Shown: positions 45,641 through 56,119 of the stretch, in pieces
Layout: each line of letters opens with the position of its first letter
How positions within the stretch are numbered: position 1 is the first letter of the stretch
Assembly (NCBI RefSeq): GCF_035046485.1
Contig: NC_085138.1
Location: 9,645,823-9,709,822 of the forward strand
From: Aedes albopictus
Lineage: Eukaryota; Arthropoda; Insecta; Diptera; Culicidae
Direction of reading: 5' to 3'
Length of the DNA stretch: 64,000 nt
Program-made: the position numbers and the translations under genes
The notes under the pieces: generated by a model
Told to the model about the DNA's origin: nothing
Databases searched by the model: none
What the model saw: the letters and a program-made list of their open reading frames with translations, nothing else

Positions 45641-46375
45641 CATTCAGAATTTTCTTCTGGATTTGTTTCAGGATTTTTTCTGGTGATGCTTAAGAAATTT
45701 CTTCAAATTTCTTCAAATTTTGAAGAAAATTTGCTATGGATACCTGTAGAGAGTTCTCCAGTTCGGCCGGGTATGCTTTCAAAAATACATTGTTTTTAGA
45801 ATTTTTTTTTTCAGTGATTTTCCAAAGTTTTCCTCAAGGATTGTTTGCTCTTGCAGAATGTTCTTCAGACCATTCCCCAGTACTTTAATGTTTTTTATGT
45901 TCTAATATTTTCAGAAATTGTGTAAGATATTTTTTTTAAGAATTCCTCCAGAAGAAAATTCCACAGGAATCCCTCAAAATTTTACTGAGGGATTGCTTCA
46001 GAATCTTTATTTGTTATTTCTGCAGTGATGTCTGCAGACACTTTCATAGAATATTCCTCCAGAAATCTCTCTACGAATTTCTCCACGAATCCCTCAAGAA
46101 ATTTCTCAGGCAATTTTTCTCCAGAATTACTTTCCAGAGTTCCTCCACAAACCTCTCATAATATTTTTAAAGGAATTGAGAAGGTAGCTAAAGGAATTTC
46201 TTCTCATATTTTTTTCAGGTATTCAAGTATTCCTCCAGAGATAACGTTATAAATTGCTTCAGGAGTTTTTGTCAGGTAGTTCCTCCACAAAATTTTCAAG
46301 AATTTCTTCAAAGAAAACCAAAGGTAACACTTGGAGTTTTAAAGAGATTCTTTCAAACAATCGTCCTCAAAAATA
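45641..46375. repeat. degenerate GAATTCC repeat, continued
   Basis: Same word family as 42280-45260, resuming after the unique island. Confidence 0.6.
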
Positions 46376-46590
46376 GCTGAGTGGCGCCACCGCGCCTCAT
46401 AGCTAATGATAACCCGGAACCACGACAGCCTGCACATGGCAACTTTCCAGGAGCGTCGGATCTATCTACTACCGAGAGCTACCGAGAGATTAGGTGAGGA
46501 TGTTTCATTTTTATTTTCCCTTTATGTCTTTGAAAATAATTGTTCAATTCGTAAGAGTTAAAGAAGATGGGTGCAAAAAATTTTTCGTTT
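46376..46590. other. short unassigned island
   Basis: A GC-richer stretch with CTACCGAGAGCTACCGAGAG near 46471. No feature recognised. Confidence 0.3.
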
Positions 46591-46740
46591 CACAGAACGA
46601 GCAATGGCACTTAAGCCTAAACTTTTGAGCCAGGACATTAGGCGGAAATTCCCATCCCATTGTCCCATCCCAGGAAGAAGAGCATCAATGGAGTGACATT
46701 AATTTTCATAGCAACGTCACTCCCAACGCTCTTGCTTCCC
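46590..46740 (+). repeat. dispersed repeat, copy 2 (pair with 8530-8690)
   Basis: Relative of 8530-8690 in the same orientation; see that entry. Confidence 0.45.
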
Positions 46741-46949
46741 ATCTATATCATATATTATACGGAGCGGCTGACGAGAGGTTGCCGTTCTATGATTTTGTTC
46801 ATTCGTTTTCAAAGACTCTGCCTGCACATAGGTCTGGCCACTTCAAAATTTGTAATGCATCTCTGATATCTTGCAATTATTGTAAAAGACAAGAAAAATG
46901 ATAAAATTAGTCAAATCAATCATTTTCCAGGAATTTCTCAAAAGATGGC

Positions 46950-47180
46950 TATGTATCTGTAGACTAGACTAGATTAGATTTCTTTCAAAATCTTCAATGA
47001 ATTCCTTCAAGAATTCTTCCAGTATTTTTTGTGCAATTTCTGAGAAAACTCCAGAAAACAATCCTTGCACAAATCTCTGAAAGAATTCCGAGAGATATTT
47101 CTGACGGAACCGTAGGAGAATTTTCTAAAAAGAATTCTTGTAGGAATTCCTGAAGAAATTTTTCAATGATTTTTTTTTCA
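46950..47180. repeat. degenerate GAATTCC repeat, last block before unique DNA
   Basis: Words such as TTCAAGAATTCTTCCAGTA recur. The tract ends where unassigned GC-richer DNA starts. Confidence 0.55.
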
Positions 47181-48230
47181 GGGAAGAAAGAATATATTTT
47201 CCCGTTCAGGGCGATATCAGCCAGTTAATATGCGAAAGCGATAGCCTCCTCCGACCGAAACGGTAGATAATGCCAAACCGGTCCGTAATGAGGCCTCTCC
47301 ATCCTCTGAATTGTGACGAAGATTGCCGTTTCATAAGCTGATTTGAATATTCAAAACACGGACAGAGGACCGGGACCTGACCGGATCTGAATTTTCTGTA
47401 TTTTTTTCGATCTCAAATATTTTTCGCTCAGCTTCCTTCCAGTAGTGACCGGGATGGGTCACTTCCTTCCAACCAAAGCGCTCGCCTTCTAGGAAAGGTC
47501 AGATCGCATCGCTAGGGAACCCCCCGGGCCCCCGGGGGCGAATGGTTGTTGTGAATGATGAGTTTTCGTTTCTTCCGGTTGACCGTTTCTTAATTCAATA
47601 GAACCAGTGCAGAGAAGACCACCGCCCGGTGAATTCAAATGAAAAGGTTCACTCCTCGAAAGAATGATGTGAGGAGTCTTCCACCACCGTAAGCTGATTT
47701 GTAAGGGACGACGGACGGGTCTTGACAGCGAAACCAGCAGCCCGCTCTGGCCGAGTCTTTTATTATTGTTGCAGTTCGACGATGTTCGTTAGTGGCCGCA
47801 TCCGCCCGCCACCACCGTAATCGAATAGAAATAGGATGCAGGCAGAGGAACCGAGATAAAAAAGCTTCCAAAGGAACCAACGAGCCATAAAAACTGAACG
47901 AACCCTTTTCTCTCGGGGGTCCAGCAGAGACTTTTTTCGCTTTCTTTTTCCGGGAACTACATTTCCGTACAAATAGACTATGGCCCGCAGGCAGATAGAG
48001 AACATCATCCACGGGAAAGACGGCAGCAGCAGCAGCAGTAGTAGAACTATAGTAGCGGTGTTTGAAGTGGAAACGTACCCATAGAGTGGGCGTAAAATAA
48101 ACATTCCACCATTAGGAAATTCGCCGAATGATGGAGGCAGGAAAAAATCTCTCGTTCAGTGTTGTAGTAAGGAGAATTAAGCTTCTACAATTATTGCTGA
48201 AGGATCATTCTGGAAAAATTTCCAGAGCTA
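47181..48230. other. unassigned GC-richer sequence
   Basis: About 1 kb with GGGAACCCCCCGGGCCCCCG near 47515 and GGCAGCAGCAGCAGCAGTAG near 48022. Minus-strand frames at 47635-48012 and 47763-48104 have no recognised domain. It resembles the unique stretches at 1.4-2.7 and 13.4-14.9 kb. Confidence 0.3.
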
Positions 48231-48578
48231 CCCGAGCAGGAACGTATAACTGACACATAACTAAAGCATACCAAAGTCAGGTATCATACCAAGACAAGGT
48301 ATTGGTCAATTCCCCAGGTATTCAAAATAACTTACTTTGGTATTTTGTAGGTATTGATAAAATACCTCAACGAGTTATTGGTTTGATGTTGAGGACTAAA
48401 TAAATAAATGAATAAATACCTGATGTCATTATTCACTAGTTATGCACAGAATATACTCCAGTTATTATTTGAGGCATTTTACCTCTTATGCATGGCTAAT
48501 TAATAACTCATTCAGGTTGTAGGTATTGGGTTTTCATACCTAAGTTTGTTATTCTTCAGCTATTTTCTCCTACTCGGG
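48231..48578. mobile_element. 348-bp CCCGAG-TIR MITE, TSD TA
   Basis: CCCGAGCAGGA at 48231 and, reversed, CCCGAGTAGGA at 48578 are inverted repeats between TA dinucleotides (48229-48230, 48579-48580). The interior is rich in TAGGTATT/AATACCT words. No frame is present. Confidence 0.7.
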
Positions 48579-49163
48579 TAGTGTCAAAATATATGACTCT
48601 CTATATTCAAAAATCATATCTCAAAAACTAAAAAATATCCCTGATTTTTTGATATGTTACGCCATATTCCCTGAATTTTCTAACATTAATATAAAATCAG
48701 GGTCCCTTTTTGGTTCCGAGACCATAAAACGTAAAAAACATATACCTTTGCAATGTTTCTGCACCTAAACACATTTTTTTCCGTCTCAGCGTTTTTTTTT
48801 TCTTAAAACTTCAATTCAATAGTTTACAAAACAAAAAAGAAGACTGAAATAGGTCAACTGGTTCAAAATCTATATTTTTTTTGAAAATTTTAAGTTTTGA
48901 AAAACTTTCATTTTTTGGACCATTCTATCTGAAAATTGATCAATCTAATGACGAAATAAAACATATAGTTCTGATTATTTTCGATGAACTACAAACCCAC
49001 CAAGTTTCATGACAATCGGAATAGCACTGTATTGATTTTCTATGGAATTGCTGAAAGATTATTTGAAAGGAATAACAAAAAAAGACAATTGCCACAGGAA
49101 TGCCTAAGAATATTGTAGAAGGGATTACCAAAAAAAACATGAAATACCATAAAACATGAAATA
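48579..49163. other. unassigned AT-rich sequence
   Basis: No recognised feature. Words such as TCATATCTCAAAAACTAAAA resemble generic AT-rich mosquito repeats, but no second copy was found in the window. Confidence 0.3.
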
Positions 49164-49469
49164 CAAGGGATAGACAAAATTATCGGGACAGGCAAAATTT
49201 TCACTTTTCAAAAAATGGTCAGCTAGTAACAATTCGAAAAGTGCATTAAAAAACGCTCAAAATTACTCATTACATTCGGTCCATTGAATCCGGAGATAGA
49301 ACAGTTCAAAGTTGGCTATCGGATAATTATGACTTTGACCAGAATCTTTCTTACTTCATGTAGTCAGATCTTTCCCAAATTTGGACCATTGATAGACAAC
49401 GAAAAATTACAACTATGTTTGTTGAAAAGTGAAAATTTTGCCTGTCCCGATCATGTTGTCTATCCCCTG
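49164..49469. mobile_element. 306-bp mariner-type MITE, TSD TA
   Basis: CAAGGGATAGACAAAATTAT and, reversed, CAGGGGATAGACAACATGAT form the ends. The match continues with CGGGACAGGCAAAATTTTCA on both sides, about 45 bp of TIR. TA flanks at 49162-49163 and 49470-49471. There is no transposase. The TIR resembles Tc1/mariner elements known from Aedes, from memory. Confidence 0.88.
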
Positions 49470-49499
49470 TATAACAATTGAAAGCGAATAAAGTTTAAA

Positions 49500-50420
49500 A
49501 TTATACCAGGAAGTTTACTCCTTATCCTTCTTTAGTGATTGTTGGCATGACTGTCAAAAAATTTCAGGATATTATATCTCTGTTGTTTCCGAAATTTGAT
49601 TTTTTAGAGATTCATGCATCAGTTCCTTTTAAGATTCTTCAAGGAATGCCTCCTGGAATTTCTCCTGCAGGTATTTCTACGATTTTTCAGGAATTGCTTC
49701 TCAGATCCCTCCTGAAAATTTTTTCGTGATTTTTTCAAAAAATCTGTCAGAGATTTTTTCTGAGATTTCTCCTAGACTTACTTTAGGTCCTTCGTCCTTC
49801 AGTTTATGCTAAGGCTTCTTTTTAGAAGCTCGTTCTGGGGTTCCTCCAGCAACTTGTCATGGTATTTCTCCAAAAGCTCGTTCTGAGAACCGTCAAGAAG
49901 CACTCTCCCCGATTTCTCTTGGACTTTTTATTTCTGGCATTTCTTCTGGAGATCCTATTGATTCCTCCAGATATTTTTCGTGGGATTGCTCTAGAAGTTT
50001 CCTTTCAGTTTCGCCAAGAAGATTCTTCTAGCATCTTTCAAAGAGTTCCTTCTGGGATTGCTCATAGAGTTCCTACAGGGATTTTCTCTGGAAATGTTTC
50101 CAGTTTTTAAGGAATTTCTTGTTACGGTCATTTTCTTTGGGAATCTTCCAAAAGGTTCTTTCGCGATTTTTTCAAGGAATAACATTTGGTATTTCTCCTG
50201 TCCTTTTTGTGAATTGAATATTCAAGAATTTCTTTTGTAAAACCTCCAAATATTTCTTCTGGAACTCTCTGGAATTTCCTCTGAATTTTTTCCTGGTATA
50301 ACTCTTGAAGATTTGTTTTAATAGTTTCTCCTGAGATGTTTCCTGATTTTGTTTTGTGGGATTCCATCAGAAATTCATTTTAAGATCCATCACGGAGTAC
50401 TTTCTTAAATTTCTCATGTT
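49500..50420. repeat. degenerate TTTCTCCTGRGATT-word repeat
   Basis: Irregular words such as GGGATTTTCTCTGGAAATG and TTCCTCTGAATTTT recur without a period. Frames 49535-50240 are translations of it. Confidence 0.6.
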
Positions 50421-50780
50421 TTGCCTTTCTCGTACACCACCAAAGTGTAATGGAAGGTTATATGTTCACTCAAAAAAATAAATTTTCGATAGAGGGCTCG
50501 GAGGGTCAAGTCACATATACCAATCAACTCAGTTCGACGAATTGAGATGATGTCTGTATGTGTGTATGTATGTGTGTGTGTGTATGTATGTATGTGCGCA
50601 AAATAAGTTCACTCACTTTTAAAGCCCTTCCTATTGGCCATTTTTTCGGATTATAGCTCGAATCGAACCGGAATTTTACCGCATTGTTTGCTATAGAAAA
50701 TGGTCCGGATCGGTCAAGCCGTTCCGGAGTAGTGGCCATTTCAGTGATCAGGGCCAACACCGGTAGAGCCGGTTTGGTTC
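50421..50780 (+). repeat. interspersed repeat with GTAT/TG microsatellite
   Basis: The stretch CGTACACCACCAAAGTGTAA, then TCAGTTCGACGAATTGAG, a (TG)n/(GTAT)n tract at about 50553-50598 and a GC-richer end looks like a common culicine dispersed repeat that I recall but cannot name. It ends at the palindrome. Confidence 0.5.
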
Positions 50781-51060
50781 TTGATTTTTTATTAAATAAC
50801 GAAGCAATATTTTCAAAATCAGTTTTCGTGCACATGTAGAGTATGGATCAGGGTATCTTCTGAATTTTTTACGCGGTAGAAAATGTTTTTCGTTTTTGCA
50901 GAAACCATTTTTGAACAAAATTTCACTAAAAAATGGTTTCTGCAAAAACGAAAAACATTTTCTACCGCGTAAAAAAATCAGAAGATACCCTGATCCATAC
51001 TCTACATGTGCACGAAAACCGATTTTGAAAACATTGCGTCGTTATTTAATAAAAAATCAA
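50781..51060. repeat. near-perfect 280-bp palindrome
   Basis: The left arm from TTGATTTTTTATTAAATAAC (50781) and its inverted copy ending at 51060 extend about 130 bp each with only about five differences, around a ~20-base centre. It ends next to the GATGGCGG array. The low divergence implies recent origin or gene conversion. A relic arm is at 18255-18400. Confidence 0.92.
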
Positions 51061-51099
51061 AAAGCAAAAAAATGAGGAAATGCTTCCAGTTTTGCCTTA

Positions 51100-52080
51100 A
51101 GATGGCAGGCTAATATTCAAGATGGCGGCCGTTTAAGCTCTAAAACCAGACAATATGGAGTATATTTGGTATGAGGAAGATGTCGGGAGTTCAAAAATGA
51201 CGACCAGAATATCCAAGATGGCGGTCTAAAATCCAATATGGCGGCTCCAAATTCAAGATGGCGGCTGTTCATTGGTGTTTTAGGCCATAAAACCATGCAA
51301 TATGGATATATTTGGGATCAAAAAGATGTCTGGAGCACAGATATGGCGATTAAAATATCCAAGATGGCAATCTAGAATCCAAAATGGCTACTTCAAATTG
51401 AAGATGGTGACTGAATATCCAAGATGGTGGTCTAAAATTCAAGATGGCTGCTCCAACTTCAAGATGGCGGCTGTTGAACGGTGGTTAGGCCCTTAAACCA
51501 AGCTATATGGGTATATTGACATGGGAAATATGTCTGATGTCCAAAAATAACGACAAGAATATCAAAGGTGGCGGTCTAAAATCCAAGATTACGGCTTAAG
51601 ATTCAAGTTGGTGGCTGTTTAATGTAGTTTTAGGCACTAAAACCATGCAATATGTGTATGTTTGGAATGGGGAAGATGCCTGGAGTCCAGAAATGACGAC
51701 CAAAGATCGCCACCATCAAAGATTTGGGTCTTAAATTCAAGATGGCTTCTCCAAATTGAAGATGGAAGCCGTTTAATTTGTAGGTTAAAGTTGTAGGCCC
51801 CAAAACCTTGCAATATGGATATATTTGGTTTAGCGAAGATGTCTAGAGTCCAAAAATGCCGAACAACATGTCCAAGATGGCGGTCTAAAATCCAAGATGG
51901 CCGCTCAAAATAAAAAAAAATGGCGGAGTTTAAGGCTCTAGAACCTTTCAATATAGGTATATCTGGTATGGGGAAGAAGTCTGGAGTCCAAAATGGCAAC
52001 CATACTATCCAAGATGGCGGACTTAAATACAAAAAGGTGGCTGAAAATTCAAGATTGCGGCTTTTTTAAAGTTTCAAGCT
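51100..52080 (+). repeat. tandem array with AAGATGGCGG-type motifs
   Basis: Diverged units of roughly 140-200 bp are marked by a GCAATATGG-TATATTTGG-like word near 51154, 51297, 51502, 51647, 51811 and 51947. Each also carries several AAGATGGCGG-type words. AAGATGGCGG occurs exactly six times (about 51119, 51214, 51256, 51461, 51873, 52010), with more one- or two-base variants between. The word contains GCCAT on the other strand, the core recognised by YY1/Pho proteins. The frame at 51637-52032 on minus is a repeat translation. Confidence 0.75.
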
Positions 52081-52264
52081 CAAACATCAAAAGCCAGATA
52101 AATGATATAATTTCTGGTATCATGAAATGGATTTTTATGAAACGTATGATAGTGCGATATTCATCAACTTGAGTTTTGTCAAAAATGAGGTTTCGAAGGC
52201 ACGAGAAAAGCGTCATCACCGCTAGCTGTCATTTTTCAAGAAGGTTTATCCGAGGCTCCACATT

Positions 52265-52460
52265 TTTTTTCCAGTGATTTCTTCTGGAGTTGCTTCGGGC
52301 ATCTTTCAGGGAATTCCATGAAGATTCCTTTAGAGGACGTCTAGAGGTTCCTTCTGAGATTCCAGAAAGGACTTCAGGCGAAATACCAAAAGGAAATACA
52401 GCCGTAATTCCGGATGAAATTTTACCTTGAGAACTCTAAAAAGAAAGTTCGGGAGGAATC
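52265..52460. repeat. degenerate GAATTCC patch
   Basis: Short stretch of words such as TTCTGGAGTTGCTTC and GGAATTCCATGAAGATTCC, interrupted at its right edge by SINE copy 6. Confidence 0.5.
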
Positions 52461-52477
52461 CTAAAAAACAATTTCGA

Positions 52478-52647
52478 GGGAGCGGATCTGATGTGATGGT
52501 TAAAATACCTGACTATCACGCCGAGTAGCTGGGATCGAATCCCACTTCCAACAAACTCACAAAATGTGAGTTCTTCCTTCGGAAGGGAAGTAAAGCGTGG
52601 GTTCCGAGATGAACTAGCCTAGCGTTAAAAATCTCGTAATACAGATA
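52478..52647 (+). mobile_element. Feilai-like SINE, copy 6, 15-bp TSD
   Basis: Plus-strand copy with the GGGATCGAATCCC B box and GATAAAAAAA tail. Perfect duplications AAAAAACAATTTCGA lie at 52463-52477 and 52648-52662. Confidence 0.95.
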
Positions 52648-52662
52648 AAAAAACAATTTCGA

Positions 52663-53340
52663 AAAAAATCTGTAAAGGAACTGCTAGAATCTTGAAAGAT
52701 TCTAGAAGAAACTAATTGAAGACAGGTAGAAAAAACATTGGTTTTATGTGTAATATAGATGTATCGGGCCAAAGAGACGAATGTGCAAATATAAGGTTGC
52801 TCAGACAGGTAAGTCAGACCGGACCATCTGTTTTTCAATGATTGCGAGAAAATGTTTTTGAGTGTAGAATTAGCATTTAAGTTAAAACACACATAAATAA
52901 AAATTAAAAAAAAAAACAAGAAAATGTTTTGCAAGCACTTGAAATTTCAAATCTTTGGCATTATTTTCAAAAATACTATTATTCTTTTATGTAATGACAC
53001 ATCTGCATCAAAATAACGTCGAAAAGTTCAGGTTTAACGAATTTCCTCAGCTATCCTCAGTTATCCGGTTGGTCTCCTGGCGGTTCAAGATTTGAATAGC
53101 ACCAACTCAGAACTTCCAGAATAAGCGGCTGCAAGAGGAGCTGCTGCGGGTGCGAGTATAAGCGCAATATCTAACAGTTTTGCATTTACAGTGTACATCG
53201 CTGTGACATTTGAACACTTTTTAACTCGACGTGTGTCCAATAAGCGGGGTACGAATTGAAAAGTGCCGTATTAAAACGTGTCGAACCAGTGGGGTAAGAC
53301 GGTACTCAAAAAGAACATTTGTGTCACATGAGCATTTCAA
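52663..53340. other. unassigned sequence
   Basis: No recognised gene or repeat; a poly-A rich patch lies near 52900. Confidence 0.3.
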
Positions 53341-53965
53341 ATAATTTAAAGAAGCTCAAATGTGGAAAACCTGCTCTTGTTTGAGAAATATAAGAGAATT
53401 TAGCCCAATAACACCGACAAATTGGCAACATGTTGACCATGAGGACTCATATCAATATTAATAATATATTCAAGAATTTGGAAAACAAAATCACATTGAA
53501 TTATTCTGAGAAGTTAGGGAAATAATCAGAAAACTACTAATATTATCTAATATAAGAGAACTGGGGCAAAATTAGGCTACTTACAGAACTTGCTCGAACA
53601 TATTTGTATATGGTAACGGATTTTTTTTTGAATAAACAACTCAAACAATTCCAGAAAGATTGACTAATGATGTGGAAACTACAAAATTTTTATGAAACAT
53701 AAGGGAATTTGAGCTAAATGAGACATATGTGTTTAGAAGCCATACTGAAATATAACAATATCCGGAAATTGGGGCAAAATAGCTCCAGTAATATGTCAGA
53801 ATGCTCTTCATGGGAGCTCATTAATATGAACATTATATCTGAACATTTTAAAATCAAAATCACATGAAATTATGCTGAGCAGCTAGAAGACTACCATAAT
53901 ATTATACTAATATAAGGGAATCGGGGAAAAATGGGTTACTTGAACAAACTTACGACAAATAATTA
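53340..53965 (+). repeat. ~310-350 bp tandem duplication
   Basis: Two diverged units are marked by ATAAGAGAATTTAGCCC (53391) and ATAAGGGAATTTGAGC (53701). Each ends with a GGGGCAAAATTAGGCTAC-type word (about 53564 and 53913). Confidence 0.65.
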
Positions 53966-54339
53966 TGCTTAAATCTCTTTGTATAACCACTCACGACATT
54001 TTGTCATGATAGACAAATAAATACCATCAACAGAAACCAGTCTCAATCAATTCTCCAGGCTTTTTTCCATTTGGAAATGATCTAATTCGGTGTTCAACGT
54101 CACTTGGAACAAAAAATATAGAATTCTTTGTCGGTTTTGTCGGTCTTCGCTCACTGTGAATGCATTGCAATGGTGGCAGCCCGGTGGAAATAGCACTTCG
54201 AACAGGAACAGGATTTCCATAATGGATGACGGTCAAGCAGTGGAACCACCAACACTGAATGATATTAAGAAGGTCCTTAAGTTGAACTTCTTAAGCATGG
54301 AAGCGAGCAGCTACATCAATAAATTTACCTGATTATTGG
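53966..54339. other. unassigned sequence
   Basis: No recognised feature. An 80-codon plus frame at 54090-54332 has no family resemblance. Confidence 0.3.
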
Positions 54340-54762
54340 ATTATTGGTTGGCCACATATGCCCAATCTACAAGAAAGGGCACAGACTAGAGTGTGCCAAT
54401 TACAGAGGGGTTACCCTTTTTTAAATCGGCGTATAATATACTGTAGCGTGCCCTGTTCAACAGACTGAGACCTCGTGAGGAGTCCTTCGTTAATGAATAC
54501 CAGATTGGTTTTCGTAAGGGCCGATCAATCACGGATCAAATGTGTAGCCTGCGGATGATCCGAGATAAATTTCTGGAATTTAACTTGCAGACTCACCATC
54601 TGTTCATTGATTTCAAAGCAGCATATGATTCAGTGAAAAGAAATAAGCGTGGCAGATAATGTCAGAACATGTTTTTTCGGCGAAACTAATTTGGCCGATA
54701 CGCGCAACGCTGGATGGATCTAAATCAAGTATTCGTTTGTGACCTTGAATGGATTAAGCAGT

Positions 54763-55463
54763 AGCGTGGCTCAAAATACAACATGTCAGAAAGTTTGGAC
54801 CCCCTTCTGATTTCGTTCTATATGACGCCACGATGCTCTGGTCAAATTTTCAGCTAAATCCGTTAACATTTGGGCGGTGCTAAACTCGTTTGAAGTTTGT
54901 ATGGGAGTTTATATGGGAAAACATCGTTTTTTGGCATTTTTCTCGTAAGGGCCACTATTTTTCCTTAAATCACATAACCAAATATATAGAACTGTAGTCT
55001 TATATGTACTGAAAAACTTTGTCGAAGACCGCAAAGTCATCCGAAGCTTGTAAGAAAAAATATTACATGCTTAATATTTAACATGTGAAGGAATAACAAT
55101 ACATAGCAATAAAATCTCATTGAATGGGTACGTACTGTCTAGTCTAGGCTATAGCTTTTTTCGCAAGTGTCTGATCACGTTGCGGTCTTGACAAAGTTTT
55201 TCGGCATTTCTCAGGCTATATTTTTATAGAATCGATTACGTGGTTTAAGAACAATTAGAACCCTTCAAGAGAAAAATGCTAAAAACGATGTTTTCCCATA
55301 TAAACTCCCATACAAACTTCAAACAAGTTTAGCACCTCCCAAATGTTAACGTAATGAGTTGACAATTTGACCAGAGCATCGTCGCGTCATATAGAACGGA
55401 ACGAGATGGGGGCCCATCGTACTTTTAGACATGTGGTTTTTCCATACAAGTTTGAGCCACCCT
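54763..55463. mobile_element. ~702-bp foldback element, 9-bp TSD ATTAAGCAG
   Basis: The ends AGCGTGGCTCAAA and, reversed, AGGGTGGCTCAAA open long inverted arms (for example TTTGAAGTTTGTATGGGAG on the left and its complement at 55295-55320). ATTAAGCAG occurs at 54753-54761 and 55464-55472, exactly at the break in the RTE relic; position 54762 (T) is not assigned. A 9-bp duplication and long arms fit Mutator-like elements; 8 bp would suit hAT or P. There is no transposase frame. Confidence 0.85.
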
Positions 55464-56119
55464 ATTAAGCAGGGTGTTTCTCTTTCATATTTACTATTCA
55501 ACATTGCACTCGAAGGAGCGATCAGGAGGTCTGACGTGCAGAGGAATGACACCATCATCACACGGTCGCCCATGCCCCTCGGCTTTGCGGACGATATTGA
55601 TCTCATCGGCATCGATCGTAGGGCAGTTGAGAATGCTTATGCTCCTTTGAAGAAAGAGACAGCGAGGACAGGCTTGACGATTAACTCTGCCAAGACGAAG
55701 TACATGATAGCGGATAGAAACAGAGGCAGGCCTAGTGGTGTTAGTGCTGAAATAGTGATTTATGAGGATGTGTTTTAAGTTATTGAAGAATTTGTTTATC
55801 TTGGAACACTTGTGACATGTGGATGTGACAATGACGTTTCCCGTGAAGTGAAAAGGCGTATTGCAGCTGCGAATAGGTCCTTTTACGAAAAACGTAACCA
55901 GCCATTGGCGTAGCTAGGGGGGGTTCCAGGGGTGCCTGGCACCCCCTAGAACAAATTCGGCACCCCCTAGAATTTTTTCCTTGACAGTCACCTAAAAGTT
56001 AAAACTTCACACAATAATTCCAATATTTAGGAATCGCACATTTGAACAAAACTTAAGCACACACGGAATTACTTATATCAGTTGTACGTTTTGGCGTTTT
56101 GGATATTGGTAGGAACAAT

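Noticed and set aside
51637..52032. 131-codon minus frame as a gene
   Set aside because: It is a translation of the AAGATGGCGG array.
54762..55463. A piggyBac-type origin of this foldback from the TTAA inside its duplication
   Set aside because: The duplication is 9 bp (ATTAAGCAG), not TTAA, and the ends lack CCC.
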